A stretch of DNA of 64,000 nucleotides from Alteromonas hispanica (GCF_010500915.1 NZ_JAAAWP010000009.1:99176-163175); one strand, 5' to 3'. Positions 1 to 8,906 are shown, counted from the first letter of the stretch. The notes: generated by a model not told the origin, from the sequence alone. Translations and numbers: made by a program.

Positions 1-962
1 AGCTCGATGAGTCGCGTTTCGAGCTTGCGATGCTCATCGCCATATTGGTAGTACAAACCATCCTCTTTTTCGATAACGGTTTCTGCGTATTCGTCTATAA
101 CGTCCACGTAGGTTGATGTGTGCATCCAACCCACACGCTCGTTAAAACCTTGGTAGATAAAGAATTGTCCCCAGGTAGATGCCCCGTAGGCATTTAACCC
201 TTCCTCTGATTGCACGTGAGCTTCGTGCCGAAAATAAAAGCTGGTATGAGGATTTACTAAAAGAAGCGCATTACCGTTTTTCGTGCGACTAGGAGCAATA
301 GCAAAGCCATTTGAACCACCTGGCTCTGAGGTTAATTGGTCAGGTGAATGCATTGATTTGGTTGGATACGGTACATTTGCCATATCATTACCGTAGAAAT
401 CGGCCAATCGAGCCATATTTACGCCGCGCTCAATATCACCGCCAATACTGCCTTCACTAAAGGTGAGCGCCATCCACGGCTCAAAACGTGTTATCACTTT
501 TGGCTTAACCTCGGGGTGCGTATAAAGGTAATAATTCAAACCGTCGGCAAACGCCACCATTAACTCTTTCAGCCACTGTGGGCTTTCTTCATACTGCTTT
601 TTAATTTGCTTAGGCTGAATAAACAGCTTCATGCGAAGATCCCGGTAAATTTCATCCTCGCCAAGATCTTCTGCTAAGCGCCCCATAGCGTTAATGTAAT
701 TGCGTTCAATACGATTAAAGTCATCTTCGGCTTGAGCATACAGCATGCCAAACACAGCATCTGCATCGGTTTTACCCTTTACATGCGGTACCCCCCAGTT
801 ATCGCGAGTAATAGTCACGTTCTTTGCCGTTGCTTCCCAGCGCAGAACTTCTTCTGACTTTTTATCAGCTGCCTGATTAGCTGCGGGCGCCTTATAATCC
901 GACGAGCACGCCGAAATAAACAGAGTCACAAATACTGCAAAACATACCGACAGGCACTTCAT
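1..962 (-). CDS. Penicillin acylase family protein, lipoprotein (partial, C-terminus off the left edge)
   Basis: About 320 N-terminal residues are visible; the frame is still open at base 1. The start ATG (960-962) is followed by a lipoprotein signal peptide ending in a lipobox-like FISAC, so the mature enzyme is probably lipid-anchored. The motifs RDNWGVPHVKG and YAQAEDDFNRIERN are typical of the alpha-chain start in N-terminal-nucleophile acylases (penicillin G acylase, AHL acylase PvdQ/QuiP). Further on, GGSNGFAIAP contains the expected autocleavage site, with Ser as nucleophile of the beta chain, followed by NPH in LLLVNPHTS. The family hydrolyses amide bonds in the periplasm, for example of beta-lactams or acyl-homoserine lactones; the substrate here cannot be told. 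No partner gene is visible. Confidence 0.88.
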   Translation of the reverse strand, partial: MKCLSVCFAVFVTLFISACSSDYKAPAANQAADKKSEEVLRWEATAKNVTITRDNWGVPHVKGKTDADAVFGMLYAQAEDDFNRIERNYINAMGRLAEDLGEDEIYRDLRMKLFIQPKQIKKQYEESPQWLKELMVAFADGLNYYLYTHPEVKPKVITRFEPWMALTFSEGSIGGDIERGVNMARLADFYGNDMANVPYPTKSMHSPDQLTSEPGGSNGFAIAPSRTKNGNALLLVNPHTSFYFRHEAHVQSEEGLNAYGASTWGQFFIYQGFNERVGWMHTSTYVDVIDEYAETVIEKEDGLYYQYGDEHRKLETRLIE

Positions 963-1259
963 GTGCTTTTCCTTATTTTTAGTTGTAAGCAAAACCTACT
1001 ACTCATTAATTCAACTGTAAAGAAAGCTCCCAAGATAGTCGATTTAACAATAGGAAGGCACAAGTTACAGAAACTGCTGTGCTGCGTTTTTTTAAGTTTA
1101 ACGGCTTTTCTGTTAGTGCCTTAGCCTAAAGTATAGTTTTGAATACTTATATATCGCACAACATGTTTTTGTTTTTGTATAGGTGGCGTTTAATACAATT
1201 CAAGCAACGACAAGTGAGTTGCAACAAACATAAATCAATTAGCCACAGGAACTTTAACC

Positions 1260-1658
1260 ATGTTGAAAATAGTTAAAACCTCTATCATCATCGCAGCGTC
1301 TTCGCTTGCATTCTCTAACGCAGCTCAAGCAGACGGTATCAACGATGCGCTTGCTAACATTTGCACTATTGTGCAAGCAGACGACAAAGGCGAACTTCGC
1401 AAAAAAATGCGTAGCGTTCAGTCAGATTATCGTTTGAAGTTACGCGATTATTACTCAGGCATTTCATGCAATGGTCAAAGCCTTATTCGCACGGCAGTCA
1501 CTAGCAACGCGGTTGAAGTGGGCACATTGCTTGTTAAGAAAATGCCAAGTAAAGATTTACAAGCTCCTGAGGCAGATGGCAAAACACTTCAAGCGTGGAT
1601 TGCAGAGCAAGGTCTTCAAGACTCACCTATTTCTGCAGAGCTTAACGGAAGAATTTAA
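1260..1658 (+). CDS. DUF3718 family exported protein
   Basis: A 132-residue protein with a clear signal peptide (residues 1-24, cleavage around AQA-DG). The mature part carries the DUF3718 pattern: an N-terminal NICxxVxADDKGELRKKM segment, then KLRDYYSGISCNGQSLIRTAV, and a C-terminal VGTLLVKKMP. Two cysteines (in ANIC and GISC) may form a disulfide in the periplasm. The family is common in Alteromonadales and Shewanella and has no assigned function that I know. The gene stands alone and is followed by a strong terminator at 1732-1760. Confidence 0.75.
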   Translation: MLKIVKTSIIIAASSLAFSNAAQADGINDALANICTIVQADDKGELRKKMRSVQSDYRLKLRDYYSGISCNGQSLIRTAVTSNAVEVGTLLVKKMPSKDLQAPEADGKTLQAWIAEQGLQDSPISAELNGRI

Positions 1659-1731
1659 TATTCGACCGCAATCAATTTATCACGCCATGTGAGTAGCAGT
1701 TTCAACATGGTAGCGGCTCCGGGCCGCACTA

Positions 1732-1760
1732 GAGGCCCCTTTAATGGGGCCTCGCCTTTT
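1732..1760 (+). terminator. Intrinsic terminator after the DUF3718 gene
   Basis: Perfect 8-bp GC-rich stem GAGGCCCC / GGGGCCTC (1732-1739 and 1746-1753) with a 6-nt loop, followed by a short T run. Confidence 0.85.
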
Positions 1761-1921
1761 CTGTTCCCCCTTTTTACGCCCCAGCACGTTCTCACTCTTT
1801 TTTCTCTTTACCTTAGGCTCTATACCTCAGGCAAGTTCTTCGCTATCTCAATAGAGTAGATTTATCGCTTGCTTTCATGTCTACTGACTGCGTTTTCGCA
1901 TTCGTTAAGAGCACAAATATA

Positions 1922-2539
1922 ATGAAATTTTTCTCATGCATTAGTATTCAGACAAAGTTTAATGGCGCTCTATCAAGAAACGCTGTTCTAAAATCCACAA
2001 TGTTTAGCGCTATACTAATTTTAAGTGGTTGTGCAACGCTGTCACAATTATCTGCTTACACAGTGTCAAACGCAGAGGTTGAGCAGGTACTCGACAGCCA
2101 ATTAAGCAAACTTCAACAGAAAGCATCACTTGCAGGTATACCGCTTTTCCTAGAAGTAAACGATATTTCAGTCAGTATTGGCCCTGATGGAAGGGACGTT
2201 GTTCAGTTAGGTACCGATGCCACCGCTAGTATTAAGGCATTTGGCTTTAGATACCCTGCCAATATTCGCTTATCGATAGAAGGCACGCCCTATTACGACG
2301 CTGAGAAGAAAGCTATTTTTGTTCGCTCACTATCTTTACTTGATAGCACTATTGATGCTGGGGGATATAAAGGAAACTTGGCCCCCTTAAGCACTGAGGT
2401 TATGCAACTGATTAACGGCTTTTTAGCTTCAAACCCTTTGTACACACTAGATACAACGAATAAAACCATTAACTTTCTTTCTACAATTCCCCTCACTCTT
2501 AACGTTGAGCCTGGAAAAATTTCATTAAGGCCCAGATAA
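1922..2539 (+). CDS. DUF1439 family lipoprotein (YceB-like)
   Basis: The protein has a lipobox (LILSGCA) followed by about 180 residues resembling DUF1439 lipoproteins such as E. coli YceB: a repeated beta pattern with a C-terminal PLTLNVEPGKISLRP. These are small tubular lipid-binding-like (TULIP/BPI-type) lipoproteins of the periplasm, function unknown. The start is uncertain. ATG codons at 1877, 1922 and 2000 are in frame, and none has a strong Shine-Dalgarno. From 1922 the signal peptide would be long (about 36 residues). From 2000 it would be very short and lack a basic N-region. I chose 1922. It is followed by a terminator at 2555-2587. Confidence 0.72.
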   Translation: MKFFSCISIQTKFNGALSRNAVLKSTMFSAILILSGCATLSQLSAYTVSNAEVEQVLDSQLSKLQQKASLAGIPLFLEVNDISVSIGPDGRDVVQLGTDATASIKAFGFRYPANIRLSIEGTPYYDAEKKAIFVRSLSLLDSTIDAGGYKGNLAPLSTEVMQLINGFLASNPLYTLDTTNKTINFLSTIPLTLNVEPGKISLRPR

Positions 2540-2554
2540 GTTAAACACACAAAT

Positions 2555-2587
2555 AGCCGCACTGTAATCAATAGCAGTGCGGCTTTG
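2555..2587 (+). terminator. Intrinsic terminator after the DUF1439 gene
   Basis: 10-bp stem AGCCGCACTG / CAGTGCGGCT (2555-2564, 2575-2584) with a 10-nt loop, then TTTG. Confidence 0.82.
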
Positions 2588-2743
2588 TAAGTTGCTGTTT
2601 TACAAACTTTTCCCTCCCGCCTTTAAGAATAGCTAATGCGTTGTTATTAGCTTTTTTATAGCCTCACGCTATCGCTTCAATCTGATAAACCAATTTCAAT
2701 AATCATTAATTTAGATTAGATAAATCTTATATTTGTCGTTATA

Positions 2744-2772
2744 TTAAATGCACATCTTAAATACACCTTAAA
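2744..2772. promoter_or_regulatory. Site A: putative NsrR/Rrf2 operator upstream of the peroxiredoxin operon
   Basis: A 29-bp imperfect inverted repeat centred on TTAAAT, ending 16 bp before the peroxiredoxin ATG. It matches site B (6377-6405) at 23 of 29 positions and has the AT-rich geometry of NsrR sites (RATGYATTT-N-AAATRCAT). Its right half AAATACACCTT is 10/11 identical to the consensus half AAATACATCTT; the left half is weaker. Its position next to the start would suit repression. The regulator is inferred to be the Rrf2 protein at 17001. Confidence 0.6.
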
Positions 2773-2788
2773 TAAAGAGAGCAATACT

Positions 2789-3439
2789 ATGACGACTGAA
2801 AATCAAAACACGGTTACATTTCCACAACTTAATCGCCCTGCCCCTAACTTTTGTGCAAAGACAACACACGGTGAAAAATCACTGTCAGACTACAAAGGTA
2901 AATGGTTGGTGCTTTTCTCTCACCCCGCTGACTTTACACCAGTGTGTACTACCGAGTTCATTGGCTTTGCAAACGCGGCTGACAAGTTTGCTTCGCTTAA
3001 TACCGAACTACTTGGCCTTTCTATCGACAGCACACACTCACACATTGCTTGGGTTCGCAATATCAAAGAGAAGTTCGGCGTAACCATTCCTTTCCCTATC
3101 ATCGCTGACTTGTCGATGGAAGTGGCGAAGTCTTACGGCATGGTTCAGCCTGGCGCGAGTGATACTTCTGCGGTTCGTGCAACCTTTATCATCGATCCGG
3201 AAGGCATTCTTCGCGCTATGGTTTACTACCCAATGAGTAACGGACGTGCTATCAACGAGTTTGTAAGACTTGTTGAAGCGCTACAAACCAGTGATGAGCA
3301 CAGCTGTGCTACCCCTGAAAACTGGAAAGTGGGCGAAGAAGTGATTGTGCCTCCTCCACACACTATCGAAGACGCAGAAGGCAGAGAGACTGCAGGTTAC
3401 AACTATGTAGATTGGTATTTTTGTAAAAAGTCTCTTTAA
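2789..3439 (+). CDS. Peroxiredoxin, Prx6/1-Cys type
   Basis: A 216-residue AhpC/TSA-fold protein that reduces hydrogen peroxide and alkyl hydroperoxides in the cytoplasm. The peroxidatic site is PADFTPVC with Cys53, in the PxxxTxxC form of the Prx6 subfamily. The C-terminal arm (PENWKVGEEVIVPP and onwards) is also typical of Prx6 proteins, and length matches. Additional cysteines at residue 22, near residue 172 and near the C-terminus could act as resolving residues, as in some archaeal Prx6 proteins. It is the first gene of an operon with a persulfide dioxygenase, rhodanese and porin, so organic persulfides or sulfide-derived oxidants are possible substrates (inference). Operator-like site A sits just upstream. 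Confidence 0.92.
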   Translation: MTTENQNTVTFPQLNRPAPNFCAKTTHGEKSLSDYKGKWLVLFSHPADFTPVCTTEFIGFANAADKFASLNTELLGLSIDSTHSHIAWVRNIKEKFGVTIPFPIIADLSMEVAKSYGMVQPGASDTSAVRATFIIDPEGILRAMVYYPMSNGRAINEFVRLVEALQTSDEHSCATPENWKVGEEVIVPPPHTIEDAEGRETAGYNYVDWYFCKKSL

Positions 3440-3466
3440 CTGTTAACTAACGTTTTGACTATTTAT

Positions 3467-3493
3467 CAGTGATATAGAATTTCTATATCACTG
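3467..3493. promoter_or_regulatory. Perfect 27-bp palindrome between peroxiredoxin and persulfide dioxygenase genes
   Basis: Two 13-bp arms, CAGTGATATAGAA and its exact complement TTCTATATCACTG, flank a single T. It lies 28 bp after the peroxiredoxin stop and 8 bp before the AAGGAG Shine-Dalgarno of the next gene. It lacks a T run, so a classical terminator is unlikely. It could be an operator for a second regulator or an mRNA stem-loop that sets the expression ratio of the two genes. Confidence 0.7.
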
Positions 3494-3513
3494 ACTTTAC
3501 TAAGGAGATTTTG

Positions 3514-4383
3514 ATGAGTACACAAACTGAAATCACATCATTTTTAGATAGCGACAGTGAAACATTTACTTATGTGGTAGAAGACAAATCCACGTCTAAA
3601 GCTGTGATCATAGACCCGGTTTTAGATTTCGATTACAGCGCCGGTCGCATTCATACCGAAAGTGCTGAAACAATTGCAGACTTCATTGACAAGAGAGGCC
3701 TACAAGTTGAGTGGGTTTTAGAAACCCATGCCCACGCTGATCACTTATCAGCCGCACCATTTTTCAAGCGTAAGTACAACGCAAAAATTGGTATTGGGGC
3801 GCGCATTACAGAGGTCCAGAAGATCTTTAAAGCGCTGTTCAACTTGGAAAAAGAATTTCTTCCCAACGGTGCGCAGTTCGACAGGCTATTTGAGGAAGGT
3901 GATATTCTGGAAGTTGGCAACCTGCGCTTTGAAGTGATGCACGTACCCGGCCACACACCAGCAGATATTGCGTATTTACTTAACAAAGAATCGGTATTTG
4001 TGGGTGACACCATGTTTATGCCGGACGTGGGAACCGCACGATGTGATTTCCCTGGTGGCAGTGCAAGCACCCTTTACGACTCAATACATCGAATTTTGGC
4101 ACTACCTGAAGAAACGAGTATCTACGTTTGCCATGACTATCCAACACAACATCGTACTCACGAAAGTAAAGTGACAGTTGGTGAACAGAAGGAATTCAAT
4201 ATTCACGTTAAAGACGGCGTTTCAAAGGCTGAATTTGTTCAGATGCGTGAAGCACGAGACGCTACATTGAGTATGCCTCGCTTGATTCTTCCTTCAATAC
4301 AATTAAACGTAAGAGCAGGTGAATTACCACCGCCGGAAGATAACCAAGTGAGCTACATCAAAGTACCGATTAATCAACTTTGA
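3514..4383 (+). CDS. ETHE1-like persulfide dioxygenase (MBL fold), copy 1
   Basis: A 289-residue metallo-beta-lactamase-fold protein of the ETHE1/persulfide dioxygenase group, which oxidises glutathione persulfide to sulfite and glutathione using mononuclear iron. The metal motif HAHADH spans residues 72-77. GHTPADI and GDTMFMPDVGTARCDFPGG are diagnostic of this subgroup. The C-terminal half (REARDATLSMPRLILPSIQ) resembles the bacterial Blh-type enzymes. An upstream in-frame TTG at 3511 is too close to the AAGGAG (3502-3507); ATG 3514 gives good spacing. The gene precedes a rhodanese (10 bp gap). A second copy lies at 15206-16060 with the same signature segments. Confidence 0.9.
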   Translation: MSTQTEITSFLDSDSETFTYVVEDKSTSKAVIIDPVLDFDYSAGRIHTESAETIADFIDKRGLQVEWVLETHAHADHLSAAPFFKRKYNAKIGIGARITEVQKIFKALFNLEKEFLPNGAQFDRLFEEGDILEVGNLRFEVMHVPGHTPADIAYLLNKESVFVGDTMFMPDVGTARCDFPGGSASTLYDSIHRILALPEETSIYVCHDYPTQHRTHESKVTVGEQKEFNIHVKDGVSKAEFVQMREARDATLSMPRLILPSIQLNVRAGELPPPEDNQVSYIKVPINQL

Positions 4384-4393
4384 GGCTCCCCAA

Positions 4394-4795
4394 ATGAAAA
4401 CGCCAAAGGTTTACATTAGTGAAGTCAAAGCCTGTGTTGAAGAAGTTACCGTAGACGACCTGATGATTGCGTTAACACAACCCGATGTCATTTTAATCGA
4501 CGTTAGAGAAAACGAAGAGTATCAACACGGGCATATCGCAGCAGCGGTTAATATGCCAAGGGGGCTACTTGAGATGAAGATAAGTAGTCACCCGCTGTTG
4601 TCACATCATTGTGAAGAGAAAGATGCTATTGAGGATTTAGCCCAACGCAGTATCTACTTAATTTGTAGGTCGGGTGGGCGCTCGGCGTTAGCAGCCAAGT
4701 CTCTTTATGAGATGGGTCATCGCTACGTATTTTCTGTAGCCGGGGGTATGGATGAGTGGCATAGGAAAGGTTTGCCGTTAGACACTAATCGGTAG
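4394..4795 (+). CDS. Rhodanese-like sulfurtransferase
   Basis: A single-domain rhodanese of 133 residues. It shows the IDVRENEEYQHGHI strand-loop and the active-site loop CRSGGR with Cys91, which would carry the persulfide. A segment between residues 57 and 85 is slightly longer than in minimal rhodaneses. Single-domain enzymes move sulfane sulfur between thiosulfate, glutathione persulfide and acceptors such as cyanide or glutathione. No signal peptide is seen, so it should be cytoplasmic. Its place directly after a persulfide dioxygenase (10 bp) and before a porin (8 bp) points to handling of glutathione persulfide or thiosulfate. Confidence 0.9.
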   Translation: MKTPKVYISEVKACVEEVTVDDLMIALTQPDVILIDVRENEEYQHGHIAAAVNMPRGLLEMKISSHPLLSHHCEEKDAIEDLAQRSIYLICRSGGRSALAAKSLYEMGHRYVFSVAGGMDEWHRKGLPLDTNR

Positions 4796-4803
4796 AACAA
4801 AAA

Positions 4804-6234
4804 ATGTGTTTCAACAAAAAAGCGGGAACAATAACGTTATTACTTATCGTGTTTGCTCCCGCATCATCAGCTGCATCGCGCTATTTTTTTGATCAAGGGC
4901 CAGCTAACCAAGACACAGCCTATCAAAAGCATGCTTCTCAAAAATCAAGTACACGAAAATCAGGCCCTTTAAACAGTAAGCCTCAAAATTCGCAACCAGT
5001 TAGTAAAAACAAAACATCAATAAAAATAACTACCAATATTCGAACACGGTATGAGTATTTCGATAATCAACTCGGCTCAGAGCAACAAGTGGACGATGTC
5101 GTCGTCACTAGAGTTTCTTCAAAACTCACGTTGCAAAAAGGAGCCTTTGCACTAGATGCTGAGCTAGTAGATAGCCGAATATTTAAAGCAAGTGAATTCA
5201 CTCCCCTCGGCACAGATGACATAAATACAACGGAGCCTACTCAGCTATCTATATCTTGGAAAAGCCAGATTTACGACCGTAATAAAACCAGCGAACCACC
5301 TGAGTTATCACTAAAAGTTGGGCGATTTACAATGGATATAGGAAGCCGTCGATTTGTAGCTAGAAACCGGTTTAGAAATACTCTGAACACCTTTGATGGA
5401 TTGAAAGTTGATTATCGCAAAGAAAGCTTTTCTACAAGCTTCTTTTATACGTTTCCCGTTTCTCGACTTCCCGAACGCTACACCGAAGAGAGCACTTCCG
5501 AGTTTGAACTCGATAAGTCCTCAACTGACCAACGCTTTTACGGCGTTTTGTCAGAAGTAGAGACAGCTCGCGGCAGTCTGGCTTTTTATGCTTTTCGAGA
5601 TAGTTACACTGGCACCGATACAGTTAACCAAACCAGTCTAAAACCAAATACGCAAAGAAATACCTTTGGTCACTTAGCACAACTCTCTGTGACAAAAAAC
5701 ATCACCCTTGATTATGAGGTAGCGTTTCAGCGAGGAAAGTTAGGTTTTCACACCATTAAAGCAGGGTTTATTCATGCTGCTGTCACGACATCTCTTGAGA
5801 ATCTAAACATACAGTTCTTTTTTGATAAAGCAACGGGTGATGATCCCACTACCGATACTTACGAAGGGTTCAGTACACTTTATGGTGCCCGTAGATTCGA
5901 ATTTGGTCCTACTGGAATATTCGGTTTGTTTGCTCGAGACAACATGAACTCGCCGGGCATTTCAACTCAAATTGCTATTAACGAATATGCAGAGTTACAG
6001 CTTAAATATAGATACTTCACTATTCACAGAAGTGGCAATTCGGGTCGTTTAAATGGTTCACCGCTTGCAGATCATGACTTTTTAGGCGCTCTTGCAGAAC
6101 TACGTTTACGTATAAATGTGAACCCGAACTTAAGAGTTGAAACGGGCTTTGCAAACAGTCGACTAAATGAAGCGTTATTGCTTTCTCAACCAATTAATCA
6201 TTACGGCTATTTACAATCCACTTATTCCTTTTAG
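4804..6234 (+). CDS. Outer-membrane beta-barrel, alginate-export/porin-like
   Basis: A 476-residue exported protein: signal peptide to about residue 24 (SSAAS), a polar Ser/Gln/Lys-rich linker to about residue 70, then alternating strands ending in an aromatic residue (YLQSTYSF), the C-terminal signature of outer-membrane barrels. Segments such as RTRYEYFDNQ near the barrel start and LKVGRFTMDIGSRRFVARN resemble the alginate-export porin domain (PF13372), which is also found in porins for other small solutes. It is the last gene of the peroxiredoxin-dioxygenase-rhodanese operon, so it may pass a sulfur-containing solute. That role is inferred, not shown. Confidence 0.75.
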   Translation: MCFNKKAGTITLLLIVFAPASSAASRYFFDQGPANQDTAYQKHASQKSSTRKSGPLNSKPQNSQPVSKNKTSIKITTNIRTRYEYFDNQLGSEQQVDDVVVTRVSSKLTLQKGAFALDAELVDSRIFKASEFTPLGTDDINTTEPTQLSISWKSQIYDRNKTSEPPELSLKVGRFTMDIGSRRFVARNRFRNTLNTFDGLKVDYRKESFSTSFFYTFPVSRLPERYTEESTSEFELDKSSTDQRFYGVLSEVETARGSLAFYAFRDSYTGTDTVNQTSLKPNTQRNTFGHLAQLSVTKNITLDYEVAFQRGKLGFHTIKAGFIHAAVTTSLENLNIQFFFDKATGDDPTTDTYEGFSTLYGARRFEFGPTGIFGLFARDNMNSPGISTQIAINEYAELQLKYRYFTIHRSGNSGRLNGSPLADHDFLGALAELRLRINVNPNLRVETGFANSRLNEALLLSQPINHYGYLQSTYSF

Positions 6235-6376
6235 CCAGGAAAAGGTTTTGAAGTCTCTGTAGTGAAAAAGAAACAACAAGAAGAGTATTAAGTTACATAT
6301 ATTTAATCTTTGTTCGAAGTCGCCAAACGTTTTTTCCCTTGTTTTTTAGACGTTTTTCTCAGACTCTCGCAACTCA

Positions 6377-6405
6377 TTTAATGTGCATTTTAAATATACA
6401 TTAAA
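6377..6405. promoter_or_regulatory. Site B: putative NsrR/Rrf2 operator upstream of cydABDC
   Basis: A 29-bp near-palindrome with arms of 14 bp around a central T; the arms agree at 12 of 14 positions. The core TGCATTTTAAATATA is close to the NsrR consensus. It ends 97 bp before the cydA start. It is the best-formed of the three related sites (A 2744-2772, C 16917-16945) and served as reference for scoring them. Confidence 0.65.
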
Positions 6406-6432
6406 CTAAGTATGTAGTACATTACACCTATG

Positions 6433-6456
6433 GTTCCCGCTGGGCACAAAGGGAAC
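6433..6456 (+). other. Small hairpin in the cydA leader
   Basis: Inverted repeat GTTCCC / GGGAAC with a 12-nt spacer, between site B and the cydA Shine-Dalgarno (GAGAGG, 6489-6494). It may be chance; no T run follows. Confidence 0.25.
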
Positions 6457-6502
6457 AAACTGAATACATTATTGCCAGTTATCTTACTGAGAGGTTTACG
6501 TT

Positions 6503-7900
6503 ATGGAATTGGATCCCCTCGTATTATCGAGAATACAATTTGCTTTTGTGGTGTGTTTTCACGCCATATTTCCCGTCTTTACTATTGGTCTGGCAAGTAC
6601 AATTGCAGGATTCGAGACGCTCTACTTTAAAACTGAAAACCCAATTTGGCAGCGACTGTCTAAGTTTTGGATACAAGTTTTCGCCGTTGTTTTTGGTATT
6701 GGGGTGGTATCGGGCATTGTAATGTCTTTCCAATTTGGCACTAATTGGAGCAACTTTTCTTATGCCACTGCTAACTTTTTAGGGCCGGTGCTAAGCTACG
6801 AAGTCATCACAGCTTTCTTCTTAGAGGCTTCCTTTTTAGGAGTACTCCTTTTCGGTCGAGATAAAGTGCCACAGGGCGTTCACCTATTTGCTGCTATTAT
6901 GGTGGCAACAGGAACCTTCATTTCTTCGTTTTGGATTTTATCTGCCAACTCTCTACTTCAAACGCCTGACGGTTTAGAGCTGATAAATGGTATGTACCAC
7001 GTGAAGTCTTGGACTGATGCATTGTTTACCGCATCATTTGGCTATCGTTTTACCCACATGGCACTGGCTTCTTTCCTAACAGCCGCCCTGGTTGTTGCCG
7101 GTGTAAGTGCATGGTTTATATTGCAAAAGCGCGAGTTAGAAGCCAATAAGAAGGCACTATCAGTCGCACTATGGTTTTTGCTGTTTCTCGCGCCGCTTCA
7201 AACAGTGGTTGGCGATTTCCATGGCTTAAACACAATGAAGCACCAGCCCACTAAAGTGGCCGCCATGGAAGGGAACTGGGAGACCAGTAACGGCGTTCCA
7301 CTACTGCTTTTTGCCATTCCTGATAAAGAAGAACAAACAAACCACTTTGAGGTAAAAATACCTAAACTGGCCAGTTTCATTCTTACTCACGACTGGAACG
7401 GTGAAGTACCAGGTTTGAAAGCGGTGCCGGTTGAAGAGCAACCTCCTGTATTTATCGTATTTTGGTCATTCAGAGTCATGGTGGCTTTAGGCCTTCTTAT
7501 GGTCGTGTTTGGCATCTGGGGGCTCATCTATAGAAGAGGCGGTAAAATTTATACTTCTCCCGTCTTTTTGCAGGGTCTTAGAATAATGAGCATTAGTCCA
7601 TTCTTAGCGGTATTAGCAGGATGGGTAGTAACTGAAGCTGGCCGTGCACCTTGGCTCATTTATGGTCAAATGACACATGCAGAAGGCCTAACTCCCTCGC
7701 TTACAGGTGGTATGGCACTGTTTTCATTAATTGGCTACATCACAGTTTACGCACTCGTGTTCAGTGCAGGTATTTATTATCTTCTTAAAGTTTTCAAAGG
7801 TGGCTTAGAAAAAGCCAATGCACCTCACGAGATGGATGAAATAGAAAGACCAGCCCGTCCTTTTTCTGCAGGCCACGTTGCCATTGATGGAGACCTATAA
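6503..7900 (+). CDS. cydA: Cytochrome bd-type quinol oxidase subunit I, cyanide-insensitive (CIO) type
   Basis: Subunit I of a bd-type terminal oxidase that oxidises quinol and reduces oxygen to water in the inner membrane. The protein has 465 residues, against about 520 for E. coli CydA, because the Q-loop is short; together with FQFGTNWSNFS this marks the CIO group. The likely haem ligand His20 sits in FHAIFPVF. The second His lies in FGYRFTHMALASF, and the Met ligand in FWSFRVMVALGLL. GRAPWLIYGQM follows as in the family. A GAGAGG Shine-Dalgarno supports the ATG. It starts the cydA-cydB-cydD-cydC operon. Such oxidases tolerate cyanide, sulfide and nitric oxide. Confidence 0.95.
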   Translation: MELDPLVLSRIQFAFVVCFHAIFPVFTIGLASTIAGFETLYFKTENPIWQRLSKFWIQVFAVVFGIGVVSGIVMSFQFGTNWSNFSYATANFLGPVLSYEVITAFFLEASFLGVLLFGRDKVPQGVHLFAAIMVATGTFISSFWILSANSLLQTPDGLELINGMYHVKSWTDALFTASFGYRFTHMALASFLTAALVVAGVSAWFILQKRELEANKKALSVALWFLLFLAPLQTVVGDFHGLNTMKHQPTKVAAMEGNWETSNGVPLLLFAIPDKEEQTNHFEVKIPKLASFILTHDWNGEVPGLKAVPVEEQPPVFIVFWSFRVMVALGLLMVVFGIWGLIYRRGGKIYTSPVFLQGLRIMSISPFLAVLAGWVVTEAGRAPWLIYGQMTHAEGLTPSLTGGMALFSLIGYITVYALVFSAGIYYLLKVFKGGLEKANAPHEMDEIERPARPFSAGHVAIDGDL

Positions 7901-7902
7901 TT

Positions 7903-8904
7903 ATGGAACAAACATTTGATTTAACACTTATTTGGGCCGGTATAATTGGCTTTGGCATCATGATGTATGTCCTTATGGATGGTTTTGATTTGGGGCAAGG
8001 TATCCTTTACCCCTTTGCGCCAGATGAACAAGCGCGAGATAAAATGATGAATTCCGTCGCCCCTGTATGGGATGGCAATGAAACATGGCTTGTATTGGGG
8101 GGCGCGGGCTTACTCGCGGCCTTCCCACTGGTTTACTCCATATTTCTACCTGCTTTGTATATCGGTGTTTTTCTATTGCTCGCTGGGTTAATTTTTAGAG
8201 GTGTGGCGTTCGAATTTAGGTTTAAAGCAAAGACATCAAAGTACCTGTGGAGCTGGTCATTCTCTGTTGGTTCTTTTGTTGCCTCGTTTGCACAAGGAGC
8301 AGTAGTGGGCGCTTACATTCAGGGGTTTGAAACTGAAGGATTCGCCTACTCAGGAGGCCCGCTAGACTGGCTTACACCGTTTACGGTATTAACCGGTTTT
8401 GGACTAGTCATCGGTTACGCCCTTTTAGGAAGCACATGGTTAATTATGAAAACCGATGGCGCAGTTCAACAATGGGCGTATAAAATAACGCCAAAACTTC
8501 TGTTTGGCCTGATGGCAGTTTTTGCCGCGGTAAGCATTTACACTCCCTTTGTTGATAGTTCAGTAATGTCACGCTGGTTCGATGGCATTAGCCTAATTTG
8601 GGCGCTTCCCGCTCTTGCATTATTTTGTGCATACATTGTTCTTCGCGCAGTGAAAAAGCAACAAGACGGTATGCCGTTTGTAGCAACGATGGGCATATTT
8701 CTTTTTAGCTATTTAGGCTTGTTAGCAAGTAAATGGCCCTACATAGTACCGCCCAAATTTACTATTTATGATGCGGCATCGGCGTACAACTCACAATTAT
8801 TCCTGTTACTTGGCTTCTTATTTGTCATTCCCATTGTATTGGCCTACACAAGCTGGACATATTGGGTATTTAGAGGAAAAGTGGGCGACGCTGGTTACCA
8901 CTAA
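7903..8904 (+). CDS. cydB: Cytochrome bd-type quinol oxidase subunit II
   Basis: A 333-residue polytopic membrane protein that pairs with CydA. Typical features are the N-terminal YVLMDGFDLGQGILYPF helix and VAPVWDGNETWLVLGGAGLLAAFP, both strongly conserved in CydB/CioB. It starts 2 bp after cydA, implying translational coupling. No cydX-like small ORF is found between cydB and cydD, in keeping with the CIO type, which usually lacks it. Confidence 0.95.
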   Translation: MEQTFDLTLIWAGIIGFGIMMYVLMDGFDLGQGILYPFAPDEQARDKMMNSVAPVWDGNETWLVLGGAGLLAAFPLVYSIFLPALYIGVFLLLAGLIFRGVAFEFRFKAKTSKYLWSWSFSVGSFVASFAQGAVVGAYIQGFETEGFAYSGGPLDWLTPFTVLTGFGLVIGYALLGSTWLIMKTDGAVQQWAYKITPKLLFGLMAVFAAVSIYTPFVDSSVMSRWFDGISLIWALPALALFCAYIVLRAVKKQQDGMPFVATMGIFLFSYLGLLASKWPYIVPPKFTIYDAASAYNSQLFLLLGFLFVIPIVLAYTSWTYWVFRGKVGDAGYH

Positions 8905-8906
8905 AT

